64,000 nt of DNA from Cordylochernes scorpioides (lineage: Eukaryota; Arthropoda; Arachnida; Pseudoscorpiones; Chernetidae). The translations under genes were made by a program, and so were the position numbers. The stretch is from assembly GCA_030710605.1 (NCBI GenBank), contig CP092886.1:56201956-56265955 (forward strand), in the 5' to 3' direction. Under the pieces are notes generated by a model. That model worked only from the letters and a program-made list of their open reading frames with translations, did not search any database and had not been told where the DNA came from. Shown here piece after piece: positions 1 through 11,013 of the stretch (its first letter is position 1; each line of letters opens with the position of its first letter).

Positions 1-1124
1 GGAGGAGGGGGGGGGAGGCCTTGCGTCGGTGGGAGACGCTGCTTGCCTGGGGCTGCCGTTCCCTTGCCTGGCGAGCGCTGGGCAGTTGGCTCTGCGGTGG
101 ACCTGTTTCCCGCATTTTGAGCATTTGATGCCAAAGGAGAGGAAGGCCTGCAGGGTGTCTCCCTTGGACTGGATCTCCAGGCGGGTGGGCAGCCTGTCCA
201 GTTTGATGCCGTCGTTGAGCAGGATGAAGGCCTCCCGGCGGCCGTCGGTGAATGTGAACTCCCCCATTTTGACCAGGATGGGGGCGATGGAGGCGACCCT
301 CCCGTATGGGCTCAGGGCGTTCACGACGGTGAAGTCCTCCACGAAGCCTGGCAGGTTGGCGACGACGATCCGTTCGGCCCTCTTGCGGTATGGAAGACCC
401 TAAGGGTCGTTCCCTCGATCTCTAGGTCGCCCTCAACCAGACGGCGCGCAAGATCTTTGGTCGCCAAGCCCACGAGGAAATGGCCGTTCATTTTGCCGAA
501 ATGTGTGATGCTATTTGGCCCCCCGACCAGCTTGGACATTGCCTTTAGGTAGGTGTAGTCCGGGATCTCTGGGCACCGCTCCACGAAGATGTAGTTTTCG
601 TGGGTAGATGAGTTCTGCCTCGCCTTGGCCTCGGCGATGTTGGCGCGTGTCGCCTTGATCTCCTTAGGCGGCACTGTTCTCGGCCCTGTTGGCCGCTTCA
701 GCTGCTGGGAGCTGGGCTTCTCAGCAGGCCTGCTAGGCTGCTTGGCGGCGTGCTCCGGCGTTGTTGAAGTGCGGCGCCGTTTCTTGCTCTTCACAACGGT
801 AAAACCCTCGTTGGCGTCGACCTCCGCCATCTCGCTGTCGGCCCAGTTGAGCGAGGCCGGGCTAGCTGGAGTTGCGCTGGTAGCAGCAGCAGTTTTCGGC
901 GCCGTGACGTCACCACGCGCGGCGGCCGGATTTGCATGCATGTCGCCTGCCGGCGAATTTGCATAGTTTTCAGATTCTGAAGAATTTTCATTGAAATTCT
1001 TCAAATTTCCGTTTTTCGGGGCTAATTTCTCGCCCGCTTGCGACAGGTTGCTGGGCCTTTCAGGCACTTGATCAGCAGAGCCTGGGCCATCTTTTGGTAC
1101 CAAATTCGACATACCATCCGCCAT
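1..1124 (-). pseudogene. ORF1 (gag-like) of LINE copy 1, frameshifted and cut by window edge
   Basis: Nucleic-acid-binding ORF1 protein of a LINE, expected to package element RNA. The start is the ATG whose last base is at 1124 (N-terminus MADGMSNLVPKDG); in-frame sequence upstream is minisatellite and not part of the gene. Residues run in frame to about 391, where a small deletion relative to copy 2 (near GTCTTCCATACC on the minus strand) shifts the frame and leads to a stop at 321. The rest continues in another frame and includes a CCHC zinc knuckle (C-X2-C-X4-H-X4-C) around 70-130, then a Pro-rich segment at the window edge. The middle is Ala/Lys/Arg-rich with a basic KSKKRRR stretch. It cannot make the full protein as it stands. 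Confidence 0.85.
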
Positions 1125-1179
1125 CAACACGCACGCCAGAGGCGAAAACGGCGGAGCTCGAAAAAGCGTGGCCGCTCGC
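1..1179 (-). mobile_element. Non-LTR retrotransposon (LINE), copy 1, 5' part only
   Basis: Reading the minus strand from 1179 down to 1, the sequence is collinear with the first ~1.2 kb of the LINE at 53332-58603: the same GC-rich 5' leader (CGAGCGGCCACGC), the same ORF1 order, and a zinc-knuckle region ending in a Pro/Ser-rich tract. It is far more GC-rich than its AT-rich surroundings. The window edge cuts it inside ORF1, so the rest of ORF1 and ORF2 lie outside. Its 5' end abuts GTGTG (CACAC in element orientation), which also belongs to the adjoining 58-bp minisatellite unit. It differs from copy 2 by many substitutions and small indels, so it is an independent insertion. Confidence 0.9.
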
Positions 1180-1885
1180 GTGTGCAGAGATTGCTTGCGG
1201 TGTACAGTATTTGTAGTTTGTGTTGGGTCTTTGTCGTGTGTGCTGAGATTGCTTGCGGTGTACAGTATTTGTAGTGTGTCGGGTCTTTGTTGTGTGTGCT
1301 GAGATTGCTTGCGGTGTACAGTATTTGTAGTGTGTGTTGGGTCTTTGTTGTGTGTGCTGAGATTGCTTGCGGTGTACAGTATTTGTAGTGTGTGTTGGGT
1401 CTTTGTCGTGTGTGCTGAGATTGATTGCGGTGTACAGTATTTGTAGTATGTGTTGGGTCTTTGTAGTGTGTGCTGAGATTGCTTGCGGTGTACAATATTT
1501 GTAGTGTGTGTTGGGTCTTTTTCGTGTGTGCTGAGATTGCTTGCGGTGTACAATATTTGTAGTGTGTGTTGGGTCTTTGTCGTGTGTGCTGAGATTGCTT
1601 GCGGTGTACAGTATTTGTAGTGTGTGTTGGGTCTTTGTCGTGTGTGCTGAGATTGCTTGCGGTGTACAGTATTTGTAGTGTGTGTTGGGTCTTTGTCGTG
1701 TGTGCTGAGATTGATTGCGATGTACAGTATTTGTAGTGTGTGTTAGGTCTTTGTCGTGTGTGCTGAGCTTTTTTTGATGTACAGTATTTGTAACGCGTGT
1801 TGGAATTTTGTTGTGTGTGCTGAGATGGTTTGTGGTGTCCAGTGTTTGTGTGCGCTGAGATTGTTTGTTTGTACAGTTTTGATAG
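1180..1885. repeat. 58-bp minisatellite, about 12 copies
   Basis: A tandem unit built on GAGATTGCTTGCGGTGTACA, then GTATTTGTAGTGTGTGTTGGGTC, recurs every ~58 bp. Units are 90% or more alike between about 1190 and 1750 and decay toward 1885. On the minus strand it stays open for long stretches in rotating frames (three units are 58 codons), which gives a spurious His/Thr/Gln-rich ORF fused to the LINE ORF1. Each unit contains CACACAC runs on the minus strand; the LINE copy 1 junction falls in one. Confidence 0.93.
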
Positions 1886-4275
1886 TTCGTGCTTATCGTT
1901 TAAATTGTTTATTGTGTACTTTGCTTGTTTGTTGCGTATTGGATATGTGCGGATATTTTTAATGTGTTTGTGTTGTGTGCATGTATTATGTATTTGTTCT
2001 GGCAGCGAAGAGTTATTTCTCAACTTTTAATATTTATTTTTATGTGAAAAGGGGTGGGGAATTCGCGATGTTTCAAATTGTAGTGTAAATATTAGTTTCT
2101 TTGATATTATTATATGTTCCCCCACATTCAAATAAAGATGTGCAAATATAAATGATCCTATTAATAGTTTATTTAAAACTTGTGGTATTTTGCATTATAG
2201 TTCTATGCATGCACCAAAAAAAGGTATATTTATGAAAGCAACACAAATTTACATATTTTTGCATGCATCAACAGTTTGTTTATGTATGCTTTATCAATTA
2301 GTCCGTTTATGAATATATCAGTAATAGGTTTGTTTATGTGTGCATCAGCAATTAGCCAGTTTATCTAGGCTTCATCAATAGGAATGCTTATGTATACATC
2401 AGCAATAAACTCGCCTATGAAGGCATTAGCACTAGGTTTGTTTATAAGTGCTTCAGTCAGCAATTAGCCTGTTTATGCATCACTCCAAATAAGTAGACAA
2501 GAGTAAAAGACAGCGATATAATATTCCTATGGAATGAAAAGAAATAGGAAAATGTTTACAACAATATTGTAATGAGGTGATGAGGTGTGATTCATGAACA
2601 GAGTGTAATACTCCCATCAAAATAGACGCAATAACTATGCGACATCTTTGAATATTGTAACAATATTTCCATTGATTTTTAGTTGAAATATCTCTGGATG
2701 ATTATTACAATTTAACATTCATCGTACTAATATCGTCGATATAGTTAATAACCAAGAGATTCTAAACAATTAGCGACATCTTTTTTTTTTTTTTGAACCG
2801 AGTATGATTCCAAGCTACCGGTTATTTCTCAGTCTAAAAACTAGAATAGTTACAATATAGCAGCTATACTGGGAAGAGAGAGTTAATTCCCCTATTTTAA
2901 AAATCTTGTATGCTTAGATAGGTGCCTGAGAAAGAGTCTGTGGGTTGAAAATTAACCAAGATTTTACTAAGGGAAATTAGTGTCTATAGTTTGTGTGTAT
3001 TGTCGAATATCGATTAAAAATGAAATCAATATTCAAGTGTAAACTATTAAAATATGTATTGAATAATATTGTATATAATTATTGTATATAGATATATATA
3101 TTATGCGAAGTTATCTAAGTTCTTTCATATACGGTTTGTGCAATTACACAACTTGTGTTGATAATTCGTCATATAGAAATGATGTTAAACATGTGTGAAA
3201 TCATCCTAGACGCAATCAATCCCTGCCGCCGAGTGTTGGCGTGCAAGTAATGTATTTATTATTGGGCGCTCTAAGGCGGGGCCGGGCGAGATTGTCAAGG
3301 AGCTCATTCCAAATTCCGGGCAGGGGGAGGAAAGACAATAAAAACGGCCATTAAACCAAATTGCCCAATTTTAATCCCAACTCCACCAAATACTTTGCCT
3401 CCCGATTTGCATTTTAATTCGGAGCTCTCTGGCCAAATTATCCCCACCATCGATAACCAAAGTCTCCCTCCAGATTAGCCGAGCTCTCCAACAAGCTAAT
3501 TTGCATGCAAGCGCCCTCTTTTGCATAATCTTTACATTGCCTAATGCAAAATTCTTGAATACCTGCAGCAACAACTCCAAAAAAGCTTTTCTAAACTCCT
3601 TCCCTCTTTCTTTTCTCTCGTCTTTTTTTTTCCTCCGGAATTTTCTTCTTGCCCGCTTTTCTGAATGGATTTAACTAGTTAAAAAATTTGCATTTTAAAA
3701 TTCACAGTTTAAATTCCTTCCAATCTCCATTAGCTTTCCTTCCTCATACTCTTCGCCCAACCAGAACTTTCTTCTTCTTCTTCCTTTCTCCCTGCCCCAG
3801 GCAATTTACCATTTTCCCCTCCCTCCCCCTTCTTTCCCAACTTCAAAAGAAGAAAGGATTTATTTAAAAATATATTTATGAAAAAGGTCCAGTCGAGAGG
3901 GGCGCCTTACTTTATTATTCACGTTTTCTTTCTGTAGCTTTGCTAGGGATTTTCTCTTCCATATGGTGTAATTGTCGATCTACCCCTAAGGCACAGCTCT
4001 TGCACCACGAACGTTTTTGATTTTTTAAAGAATTCTTAAATTCTATCAAAAATGTTCCAACACACGGGATTAGCATGTCAATGATATTTCGTTTTTCCAT
4101 ATATTTATTTTAAATGTATATTCTATATAATGTTCACTAGAGTATATATTTATAAATCGTAAATAATTTACCACTCATAATTTATAAGAGCAAAAACTTT
4201 TTAAAATAACAACCTTTTATATATAAATTTGTTTGATTGAGTGCTTTCACACACACAGAAGCTAGTATTTTTATC
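1886..4275. other. AT-rich non-genic stretch
   Basis: No ORF with recognisable similarity. It holds TG-rich decay of the minisatellite to ~2030, a degenerate tandem repeat (2270-2490), a T run near 2782-2795, and a better-balanced island at about 3180-3600 (GCCGCCGAGTGTTGGCGTGC and following) that resembles unique or conserved non-coding DNA rather than repeat. Pyrimidine-rich tracts follow at 3590-3840. Confidence 0.6.
2270..2490. repeat. Degenerate ~35-40-bp tandem repeat
   Basis: Phrases such as GTTTATGTATGC, CATCAGCAATTAGCC and GGTTTGTTTATAAGTGC recur with a spacing of roughly 35-40 bp for five or six diverged copies. Similarity is clear by eye but low. Confidence 0.55.
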
Positions 4276-4380
4276 TCATCGCATATATATTGTTGCACCA
4301 GGTTGCGGCTTGGCAGACTCTTCAGCCATGATTCTCTCCTGTGCTGGGTCTTGCATCTTACCAGAGCGTGTTTCAACCAT
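4276..4380 (-). pseudogene. Short gag N-terminus fragment downstream of the LTR
   Basis: A 34-codon minus-strand reading frame starts at the ATG ending at 4380 (MVETRSGKMQDP) and stops at 4276-4278. The METRSGK-like start is common at the N-terminus of gypsy Gag proteins. Its position after the LTR, in the same orientation as pol, suggests that an LTR plus the beginning of a second element copy followed here, as in a tandem arrangement sharing one LTR, before decay. The assignment rests on a short motif. Confidence 0.4.
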
Positions 4381-4627
4381 CCTACAGATTTATATAAGGG
4401 AATAATGAGATAAGTCTACTTTAAGTAACCTCCAGAATGATCTATTTATTTCTCACATCAAAGAGAGCAGTGAAGTCACACGTGTACCTAAATACAAATG
4501 ATGATAATCTAATCTGTTTTAAATAAATATCATAGAATATTTTATATAAAAATAAATAAATATATAATTTAAATTTCGAATATATTAAAAATAATATAAG
4601 AAATACGCCATTAATCATGATGTAACA
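4381..4627 (-). repeat. Candidate 3' LTR of the gypsy element
   Basis: Immediately after the end of pol the minus strand reads a purine run (GAGAGGGGGAAG), then TGTTACATCATG, the usual polypurine-tract and LTR-start arrangement; the last pol codons overlap the LTR start. Within it are an AATAAA (GAGAAATAAATAG) and, farther on, TTATATAAATC, which could be a TATA box. I could not place the 3' boundary or a primer-binding site. The gag-like start follows at 4380, so the LTR is probably no longer than ~245 bp. Confidence 0.55.
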
Positions 4628-5503
4628 CTTCCCCCTCTCCAGAGGTCGTCACGTCCTCGTGATTGACATCATCAATTCTTTCAAAATAGGGTTTGATTCT
4701 TGAGACATGGACAATCAATGGGTCTTGGCCAGGATTATCTTTTGGTTCAATTAAGCAATTTACGTTGGACAGCTTCTTTAATATTCTATATGGGCCAAAA
4801 TATTTTCTCAGTAGTTTCTCACACTTTCCTATTTTCCTAATTGGTGTCCAAACTGCTACTAATTCTCCTGGTTCGTAGCTTCTTTCCATGTGTTTCTTGT
4901 CATAGTTCTTTTTCATTCTTTCTTGAGTCTTTATTGTGTTGTTAATAACTAATTTTCTTGTTCTGTTTATTTTGTCTAAGTGATGTTTTATGTATTCATC
5001 ATAATCATCCTTGTCAATGTCCACCGAATATTCCTGTCGTCCAAAAGAGACGTGGGGTTCTCTTCCAAACATCAGGAAAAAGGGAGAATATCCTGTGGTT
5101 TCCTGAATTGTAGTATTGTAAGCGTGAGTGATGAATGGGAGTATTTCGTCCCAATTCTTCTGATCAGTGTTCACATACATACTGAGCATATTGATCAATG
5201 TTCTATTTAACCGCTCTGTCAATCCATTAGTCTGGGGATGATAGCTCGTTGTGAAGCAATGTTTAATCTTGCACGTTTTCATCACCTCTTTCATTAAATT
5301 ACTGGTAAATTGAGAGCCTCTGTCACTAATAAGATATTGTGGGGCTCCGTGCCGGAGAAAAATATCCTCTACTAGAAATTTGAAACTTCTTTCACTGTTG
5401 CTTCCGAGACTGCTTTTGTTTCTGCATAACTAGTGTAGTAGTCCGTCAGCACGATTATCCATTTTTTTCTGTTTTTCGTAGATGGCAATGGACCCAACAA
5501 AGT
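4611..5503 (-). pseudogene. Gypsy integrase, catalytic core and C-terminus
   Basis: DDE integrase that would insert the cDNA. The intact part (5294-4611, 227 codons) has the last catalytic region, YHPQTNGLTERLNRT with its Glu, then the WDEILPF..AYNTTIQETTGYSPF block typical of gypsy integrases and the GPYRILKKLS...HVSRIKPYF C-terminal module. The first Asp (GIDFVG) and second Asp (SDRGSQF) are readable between 5503 and 5294 but lie in different frames, with a stop between them. No chromodomain is seen at the C-terminus. Confidence 0.9.
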
Positions 5504-6441
5504 CAATTCCAATTCTTTCGAAAGGAGAGTTGGCTGGGGGAATGGGCTGTAGTAGTCCAGAAGGGTAATTGGTTTGAGCCTTTTCTACTTTGGCAAAGGT
5601 GACACGTCTTTACGAATTCTGAGACATCCTTTAGCATGGATGGCCAAAAGTATTTACTCTTTATTCGGTACATGGTTCTGGCGACACCCAGATGGCCATT
5701 CGACATATGATTGTGATATTCTTTCATAATTTCTCTCTTTTTCTTCTCTGGAACCACAAGCAACCACGCCCTGCCTTCAGGGTTCGGGTTTTTCTTAAAG
5801 AGGCATCCATCTTCTACTTTAAAGTTTTGCGCAATTGATCGCCTGCTTCCATTAAGGTTTTTCTTAACACTTTCGATAAACTTATCCTCTTCGTCTGTTA
5901 TTTGATTTAAAAATAGCCTTTCAAAATCCTCATCCCAATCAGTTTCTGGTAAGGGTCCCCTAGATAAGCCATCGGCGTCCAGATTCTTCTTTCCTGATTT
6001 ATGTATTATATCGAGGTCATATTCTTGAATTTTCAATGCCCATCTTGCCAATCGACCTGTTGGATCCTTCAAGTTTTTGAGCCAGCATAAGGCGTGGTGG
6101 TCTGTTACTATTTTAAAGTGTCTTCCATAAAGGTAGGGTCGTAATTTTGACATTGACCAGACAACGGCCAGACATTCTTTTTCAGTGGTTGAATAATTTT
6201 GCTCCGCTTTACTTAGGGTACGACTCAAATATGAGATCACCTTCTCTTCACCACCGATGTCTTGGACAAGTGTTGCACCTATGCCGATGTTGGACGCATC
6301 AGTATGAACATAAGTAGGTGCATTTGGATTGAAGTGACCTAAAATTGGTGGACTTAATAGTGCTGTTTTTAGGGTTTGAAACGCTTCCTCTTGTCTTTCT
6401 GTCCAGGTAAATGATACACTTTTTTTTATAAGGTTGGTCAA
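5503..6441 (-). pseudogene. Gypsy RNase H and integrase zinc-finger segment
   Basis: A 312-codon open segment. RNase H is at the N-terminal half: THTDASNIGIGATL-type start (here VHTDASNIGIG), STTEKECLAVVW, VTDHHALCWL and NLDADGLSR supply the expected acidic residues. The connection continues to an integrase HHCC zinc finger (NHMSNGHLG ... CHLCQ). It joins the upstream RT segment by a frame change at 6438-6441 and runs out of frame at 5503, just before the integrase core. Confidence 0.92.
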
Positions 6442-7134
6442 AGGGTCAGCAATTTTGAGAAGTCTTTGATAAATTTTCTATAATATGAACACATTCCCAA
6501 AAAGGATTGTACTTCTTTGACCTTTTTGGGCCGAGGGAAATTTCTGACAGCTTTGATGTTATGTTCCGCGGGTTTTATACCATGTTTGCTCGTTATATAG
6601 CCGAGAATCTCCAATTCTTCAAAAGCAAATCGGCATTTTTTGTCGTTTAACCTTAAATTAGATTCACGAAAACATCTAAAAACAGCTTCAAGTCTTTTGA
6701 GGTGCGTTGGAAAATCCGGGGCTATATATGATAACATCATCCAGATAACACAAACAAATTTGCCATCTCAGATTTCCAAGCATATTCTCCATATTTCTCT
6801 CAAAGGTAGCAGGCGCGTTACAAAGTCCAAAAGGCATCACGTTGAATTCATATAATCCATGTGCTGTAGTGAAAGCTGTTTTCTCTTTGTCTCTTTATTC
6901 AACTTCAACTTGCCAATATCCAGATCTGAGGTCTATTGCTGAGAAGTGTGTAGATCCTTGGAGAGTATCCATAACTTCGTCTATTCTAGGGATCGGATAG
7001 ATATCTTTTACTGTCACATTATTCAGTTTTCTGTAGTCCACACAAAATCTGTATTTACCATCTCGCTTCTTGACCAATATTACTGGAAAAGACCAGGGGC
7101 TAGAAGATGGCCTAATTATGCCTTCTGTAAGCAT
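6438..7134 (-). pseudogene. Gypsy reverse transcriptase
   Basis: The RT fingers-palm region is readable: SPWSFPVILVKKRDGKYRFC, the VDYRKLNN motif, AIDLRSGYWQ (catalytic Asp), then after an in-frame stop at 6895 the [10 protein letters not shown] motif and the YLDD box near 6750. A frame change follows within about 30 codons, then NLRLNDKKCRF..LGYI and FLGMCSYYRKFI, the thumb/connection. All parts are on the minus strand and collinear with a normal gypsy RT. Confidence 0.92.
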
Positions 7135-7343
7135 CTCGTCAATTTGCTCTTTTATAATATCTCGTTCTTTAGCACTTACCCGGTAAGGCTTGTGTTTAAT
7201 TGGCCTTCGCGTCTTCTGTGTCTATCCGATGTTTTGCCAAAATTGGTTCTCCCTAATCTCGACGAAAAAAGATCTCCATACCTTCTAAAACTTGTTTTAA
7301 CTCCTTCTGTTCCTTTGGTGAAAGATTTTCGTTTATTTGGAAT

Positions 7344-7972
7344 CTAGGTTCTTTGTTCTCTTCTACCCTCTCTTTCTCGACTCACATTTATTTTCGCTGG
7401 ACTACTTCCAAAAGCCAATGTTTGGTTTTTCATTATTTTTAACGGTCGAGGATACGGATTAGTTATCCAGATATGTGTTTCCCTATTTATAACATTGATC
7501 AAGCTTCTTGCTAGACGAAGTCCATTTGTTTGAAACATTTTGCTGCTCTCCTCGATAATATATTCTCCATCCTCTGTTTCTACCAATGCCTTGATCAATT
7601 TCATGGAACATTCCGGTACAATGGAATCCTTGGCACTCTTTATTTTCAACATTTCAAAATTGATTTCGTCATGATTATTCGTCAAATCGTATTTGATAGT
7701 TTCTTGCTTACAATCTATTTTTGCGTTCATTTTCTTAAGGAAATCTCTCCCAAGAATTAATGTCCGTAAATGCGTTTCAATATCACAAAGTTGTGTGATA
7801 ATGTTTCGTCATCAATTTTTATATTTAAAAATATACTTCCTACCATGTCCAATTTTTTTCCATCGGTCCTGCACAAATTTTTTGCGAGTTTACTTATACC
7901 ATGGCCTGTATCGAGGGCCGTTCTGAGGTCGACCACTGAGAGGTCAGCACCTGTATCACCAAAAAGCTTCAA
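7344..7972 (-). pseudogene. Gypsy aspartic protease and linker
   Basis: The 7972-7757 segment carries DTGADLSVVD, the Asp-Thr-Gly active-site motif of retroelement proteases. The 7730-7344 segment (128 codons) continues toward RT with no catalytic motif I recognise; its position fits the protease-RT linker. The two segments are in different frames. Confidence 0.78.
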
Positions 7973-8260
7973 AAGTCCCTATCTTGTCCACGTTAATTTT
8001 TAATTTGTATTTAGGGTCCAACTTCTTGATTCCGTTTATGTCGACTTGCTTTGATTGACAGATTCAGGCGCGACGCTTAGTTTTAAATCTTCCAACACGG
8101 AATTCTATTCCGGGTAGGAATATTGTCTGTGTGTTATGACATACATCGGCATAAAGCCGAGGTCCTGATTTCTCTGATATTTCATTCATTTGGCATTTCT
8201 CTTCGACCTTCTCTTGGGTATCTGCTGGGATCCTCTTCTAAGATTCTTATAAACTTGACC

Positions 8261-8473
8261 CTACAATAACGGGCCACGTGCCCTGGCTTGCTTACATTTA
8301 AAGCAGATTGGTCTTCCATCTTCCGTCCTATTTTTGCTCACTCCTTGGCTTTTATAGTAGGTGTTTCTCTGAAGGTTTGGTTTTGGCACAAAGTTAGGAT
8401 TATAAGGACGTCTAGGGGTAGAGGGGCTGGGGAAAAGTTGTTTCGATACTGTCTGGGAGTAGGAGGGGGAATC
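8261..8473 (-). pseudogene. Gypsy gag C-terminus with broken zinc knuckle
   Basis: Next to the assembly gap the minus strand codes a Pro/Ser/Asn-rich tail and then GRPICFKCKQ, the first half of a CCHC nucleocapsid knuckle. The Gly-His and final Cys of the knuckle are present in another frame immediately after, so a small indel near 8275 breaks it. Confidence 0.75.
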
Positions 8474-8573
8474 NNNNNNNNNNNNNNNNNNNNNNNNNNN
8501 NNNNNNNNNNNNNNNNNNNNNNNNNNNNNNNNNNNNNNNNNNNNNNNNNNNNNNNNNNNNNNNNNNNNNNNNN
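8474..8573. other. Assembly gap (100 N)
   Basis: Exactly 100 N, a conventional placeholder for a gap of unknown size. It sits between gypsy gag and an unrelated fold-back repeat, so missing sequence is likely. Confidence 0.99.
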
Positions 8574-8600
8574 GATCTATAAGGATTGCATTTCGTAAAA

Positions 8601-8814
8601 TATAAGAGACACTTCGGCCAGAAAAGGGTTCTTTTTCTCGACGTTTCGATATAAAAATCTTTTGTCTTCATCAATAAAAAAATATTTTGGCAAAGCGTTA
8701 TAAATAATGTCTATATGACGCCTTGCCAAATGCTTTATTTCCTTTACGAGGGCAATAGACTTTTGTGTAAACGTCGAGAAACGAAAGCCTTTTCTGGCCG
8801 AAGTGTCTCTTATA
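8601..8814. repeat. Fold-back repeat with ~46-bp inverted ends
   Basis: Left arm 8601-8646 (TAAGAGACACTTCGGCCAG ... CTCGACGTTT) pairs with right arm 8768-8814 (...CTGGCCGAAGTGTCTCTTA) with a few mismatches. The minus strand inside (8637-8674) reads TTGATGA, AGACAAAAG, then GAAACGTCGAG, a motif seen in other repeats of this window. The ORF across it is an artefact. Confidence 0.8.
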
Positions 8815-8894
8815 TTAATGAATTCTAAATGTCCGTCGGGCAACTTCTATCTCCAAGATATAAGGGTTGTAATCTCTCATTATGTTCAAAACAT

Positions 8895-11013
8895 CAATAT
8901 TAAGCCCTATATAATACTACTAAGTAATCATAGTACATGTAAGAACAGCGCACACACAACAGTTAAAATCCTCCTCTAAATACAGAAAGCCCATATGAAA
9001 TACTATGTAGTGCTACTAAGTCAAGTAATCATAACACACGTACAAACAGTGTAGTGGATTGTACAATAGTAAAACTCCTTCTCTAAATACAGAAAGCCCA
9101 TATGAAATACTATGTAGTACTACTAAGTCAAGTAATCATAACACACAGACGAACAGTATAGTGGATTGTACAATAGTAAAACTCCTCTAAATACAGAAAG
9201 CCCATATGAAATACTATGTAGTACTACTAAGTCAAGTAATCATAACACACGTACAAAAAGTATAGTGGATTGTACAATAGTAAAACTCCTTCTCTAAATA
9301 CAGAAAGCCCATATGAAATACTATGTAGTACTACTAAGTCAAGTAATCATAACACACGTACAAACAGTATAGTGGATTGTACAATAGTAAAACTCCTCTA
9401 AATACAGAAAGCCCATATTAAATACTATGTAGTACTACTAAGTCAAGTAATCATAACACACGTACAAAAAGTATAGTGGATTGTACAATAGTAAAATCCT
9501 TCTCTAAATACAGAAAGCCCATATGAAATACTATGTAGTACTACTAAGTCAAGTAATCATAACACACAAACGAACAGTATAGTGGATTGTACAATAGTAA
9601 AACTCCTCTAAATACAGAAAGCCCATATGAAATACTTTGTAGTACTACTAAGTCAAGTAATCATAACACACGTACAAAAAGTATAGTGGATTGTACAATA
9701 GTAAAACTCCTTCTCTAAATACAGAAAGCCCATATGAAATACTATGTAGTGCTACTAAGTCAAGTAATCATAACACACAAACGAACAGTATAGTGGATTG
9801 TACAATAGTAAAACTCCTCTAAATACAGAAAGCCCATATGAAATACTTTGTACTACTACTAAGTCAAGTAATCATAACACACGTACAAACAGTATAGTGG
9901 ATTGTACAATAGTAAAACTCCTCTAAATACAGAAAGCTCATATGAAATACTATGTAGTACTACTAAGTCAAGTAATCATAACACACGTACAAACAGTATA
10001 GTGGATTGTACAATAGTAAAACTCCTTCTCTAAATACAGAAAGCCCATATGAAATACTATGTAGTGCTACTAAGTCAAGTAATCATAACATACAAACGAA
10101 CAGTATAGTGGATTGTACAATAGTAAAACTCCTTCTCTAAATACAGAAAGCCCATATGAAATACTATGTAATGCTACTGAGTCAAGTAATCAAAATACAT
10201 GTAACAACAGCACAGTTGATTGCACAATAGTCAAAGTAGAGTAGAGTGATCATAACACGTGAGAATACAGCACACACACATTGGATTGTAAAATAGTTAA
10301 AATCCTCATCTAAATACAGAAAACCAATATGAAGTACTATGTGGCACTACTGAGTCCAGTAAGCATAAAACATGTAAGAACAGCACAGAACGCAATTGAT
10401 TGTACAAAAGTTAAAATCCTCCTCTAAACACACAGAAAGCAAGTATGAAGTACTATGGAGTACTACTAAATCTATTAATTGAAAGGAGATTTAAAATTGC
10501 TATAGAATAATGAGAAAATATTAAATAAAGCGTTATATAACAATGCGTTTCATTATAAAAATAAAGAAACGTATTGCTAACGATTTATTTTATATTTTTA
10601 TCAAGTCCTGTAATGATGTCTCATGTGAGAACAGCAGTATAAAATAGTTTTAAAAGCCTTTTCTAAATAACGAAAGCCAACACGAAGTACAATATAAAAC
10701 TACTAAGTCAGTAATGATAACACATGTAAGAACAGCAGTGTAAAGAGTGTACAATAGTTAAATATCCCTCTCTAAATACAGAAAGCCAACATGAAGTACA
10801 ATGTAATACTACTAAGTCAGTAATGATAACACATGTAAGAACAGCAGTGTAAAGAGTGTACAATAGTTAAATATCCCTCTCTAAATACAGAAAGCCAACA
10901 TGAAGTACAATGTAATACTACTAAGTCAGTAATGATAACACATGTAAGAACAGCAGTGTAAAGAGTGTACAATAGTTAAAAATCCCTCTCTAAATACAGA
11001 AAGCCAATATCAA
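8895..11013. repeat. ~107-bp tandem array with alternating 105/109-bp units
   Basis: Core unit CTCTAAATACAGAAAGCCCA, CTACTAAGTCAAGTAATCAT, GTGGATTGTACAATAGTAAA repeats about 12 times to 10200, then in a diverged form (AACATGAAGTACAATGTAAT) to 11013. In the regular part, units ending ACTCCTTCTCTAAAT and ACTCCTCTAAAT largely alternate, a dimeric higher-order pattern. A ~150-bp non-repeat AT stretch interrupts at 10470-10620. Confidence 0.95.

Larger units (their letters stand above)
4276..8473 (-). mobile_element. Ty3/gypsy LTR retrotransposon, degraded, 5' end lost in a gap
   Basis: On the minus strand the order is gag zinc knuckle, aspartic protease, reverse transcriptase, RNase H, integrase zinc finger, integrase core, then a polypurine tract and LTR start. 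That protease-RT-RNaseH-IN order is diagnostic of Ty3/gypsy elements. At least five breaks are visible: a gag frameshift near 8275, an in-frame stop at 6895, frame changes near 6725 and 6440, and frame changes between 5503 and 5294. No envelope-like ORF follows integrase. The upstream part of gag and any 5' LTR are missing: the 100-N gap ends the recognisable element, and on its far side the sequence is a different repeat. Confidence 0.93.

Noticed and set aside
8577-8843. 88-codon ORF at the gap as gypsy gag
   Set aside because: It spans the fold-back repeat 8601-8814 and shares nothing with gag.
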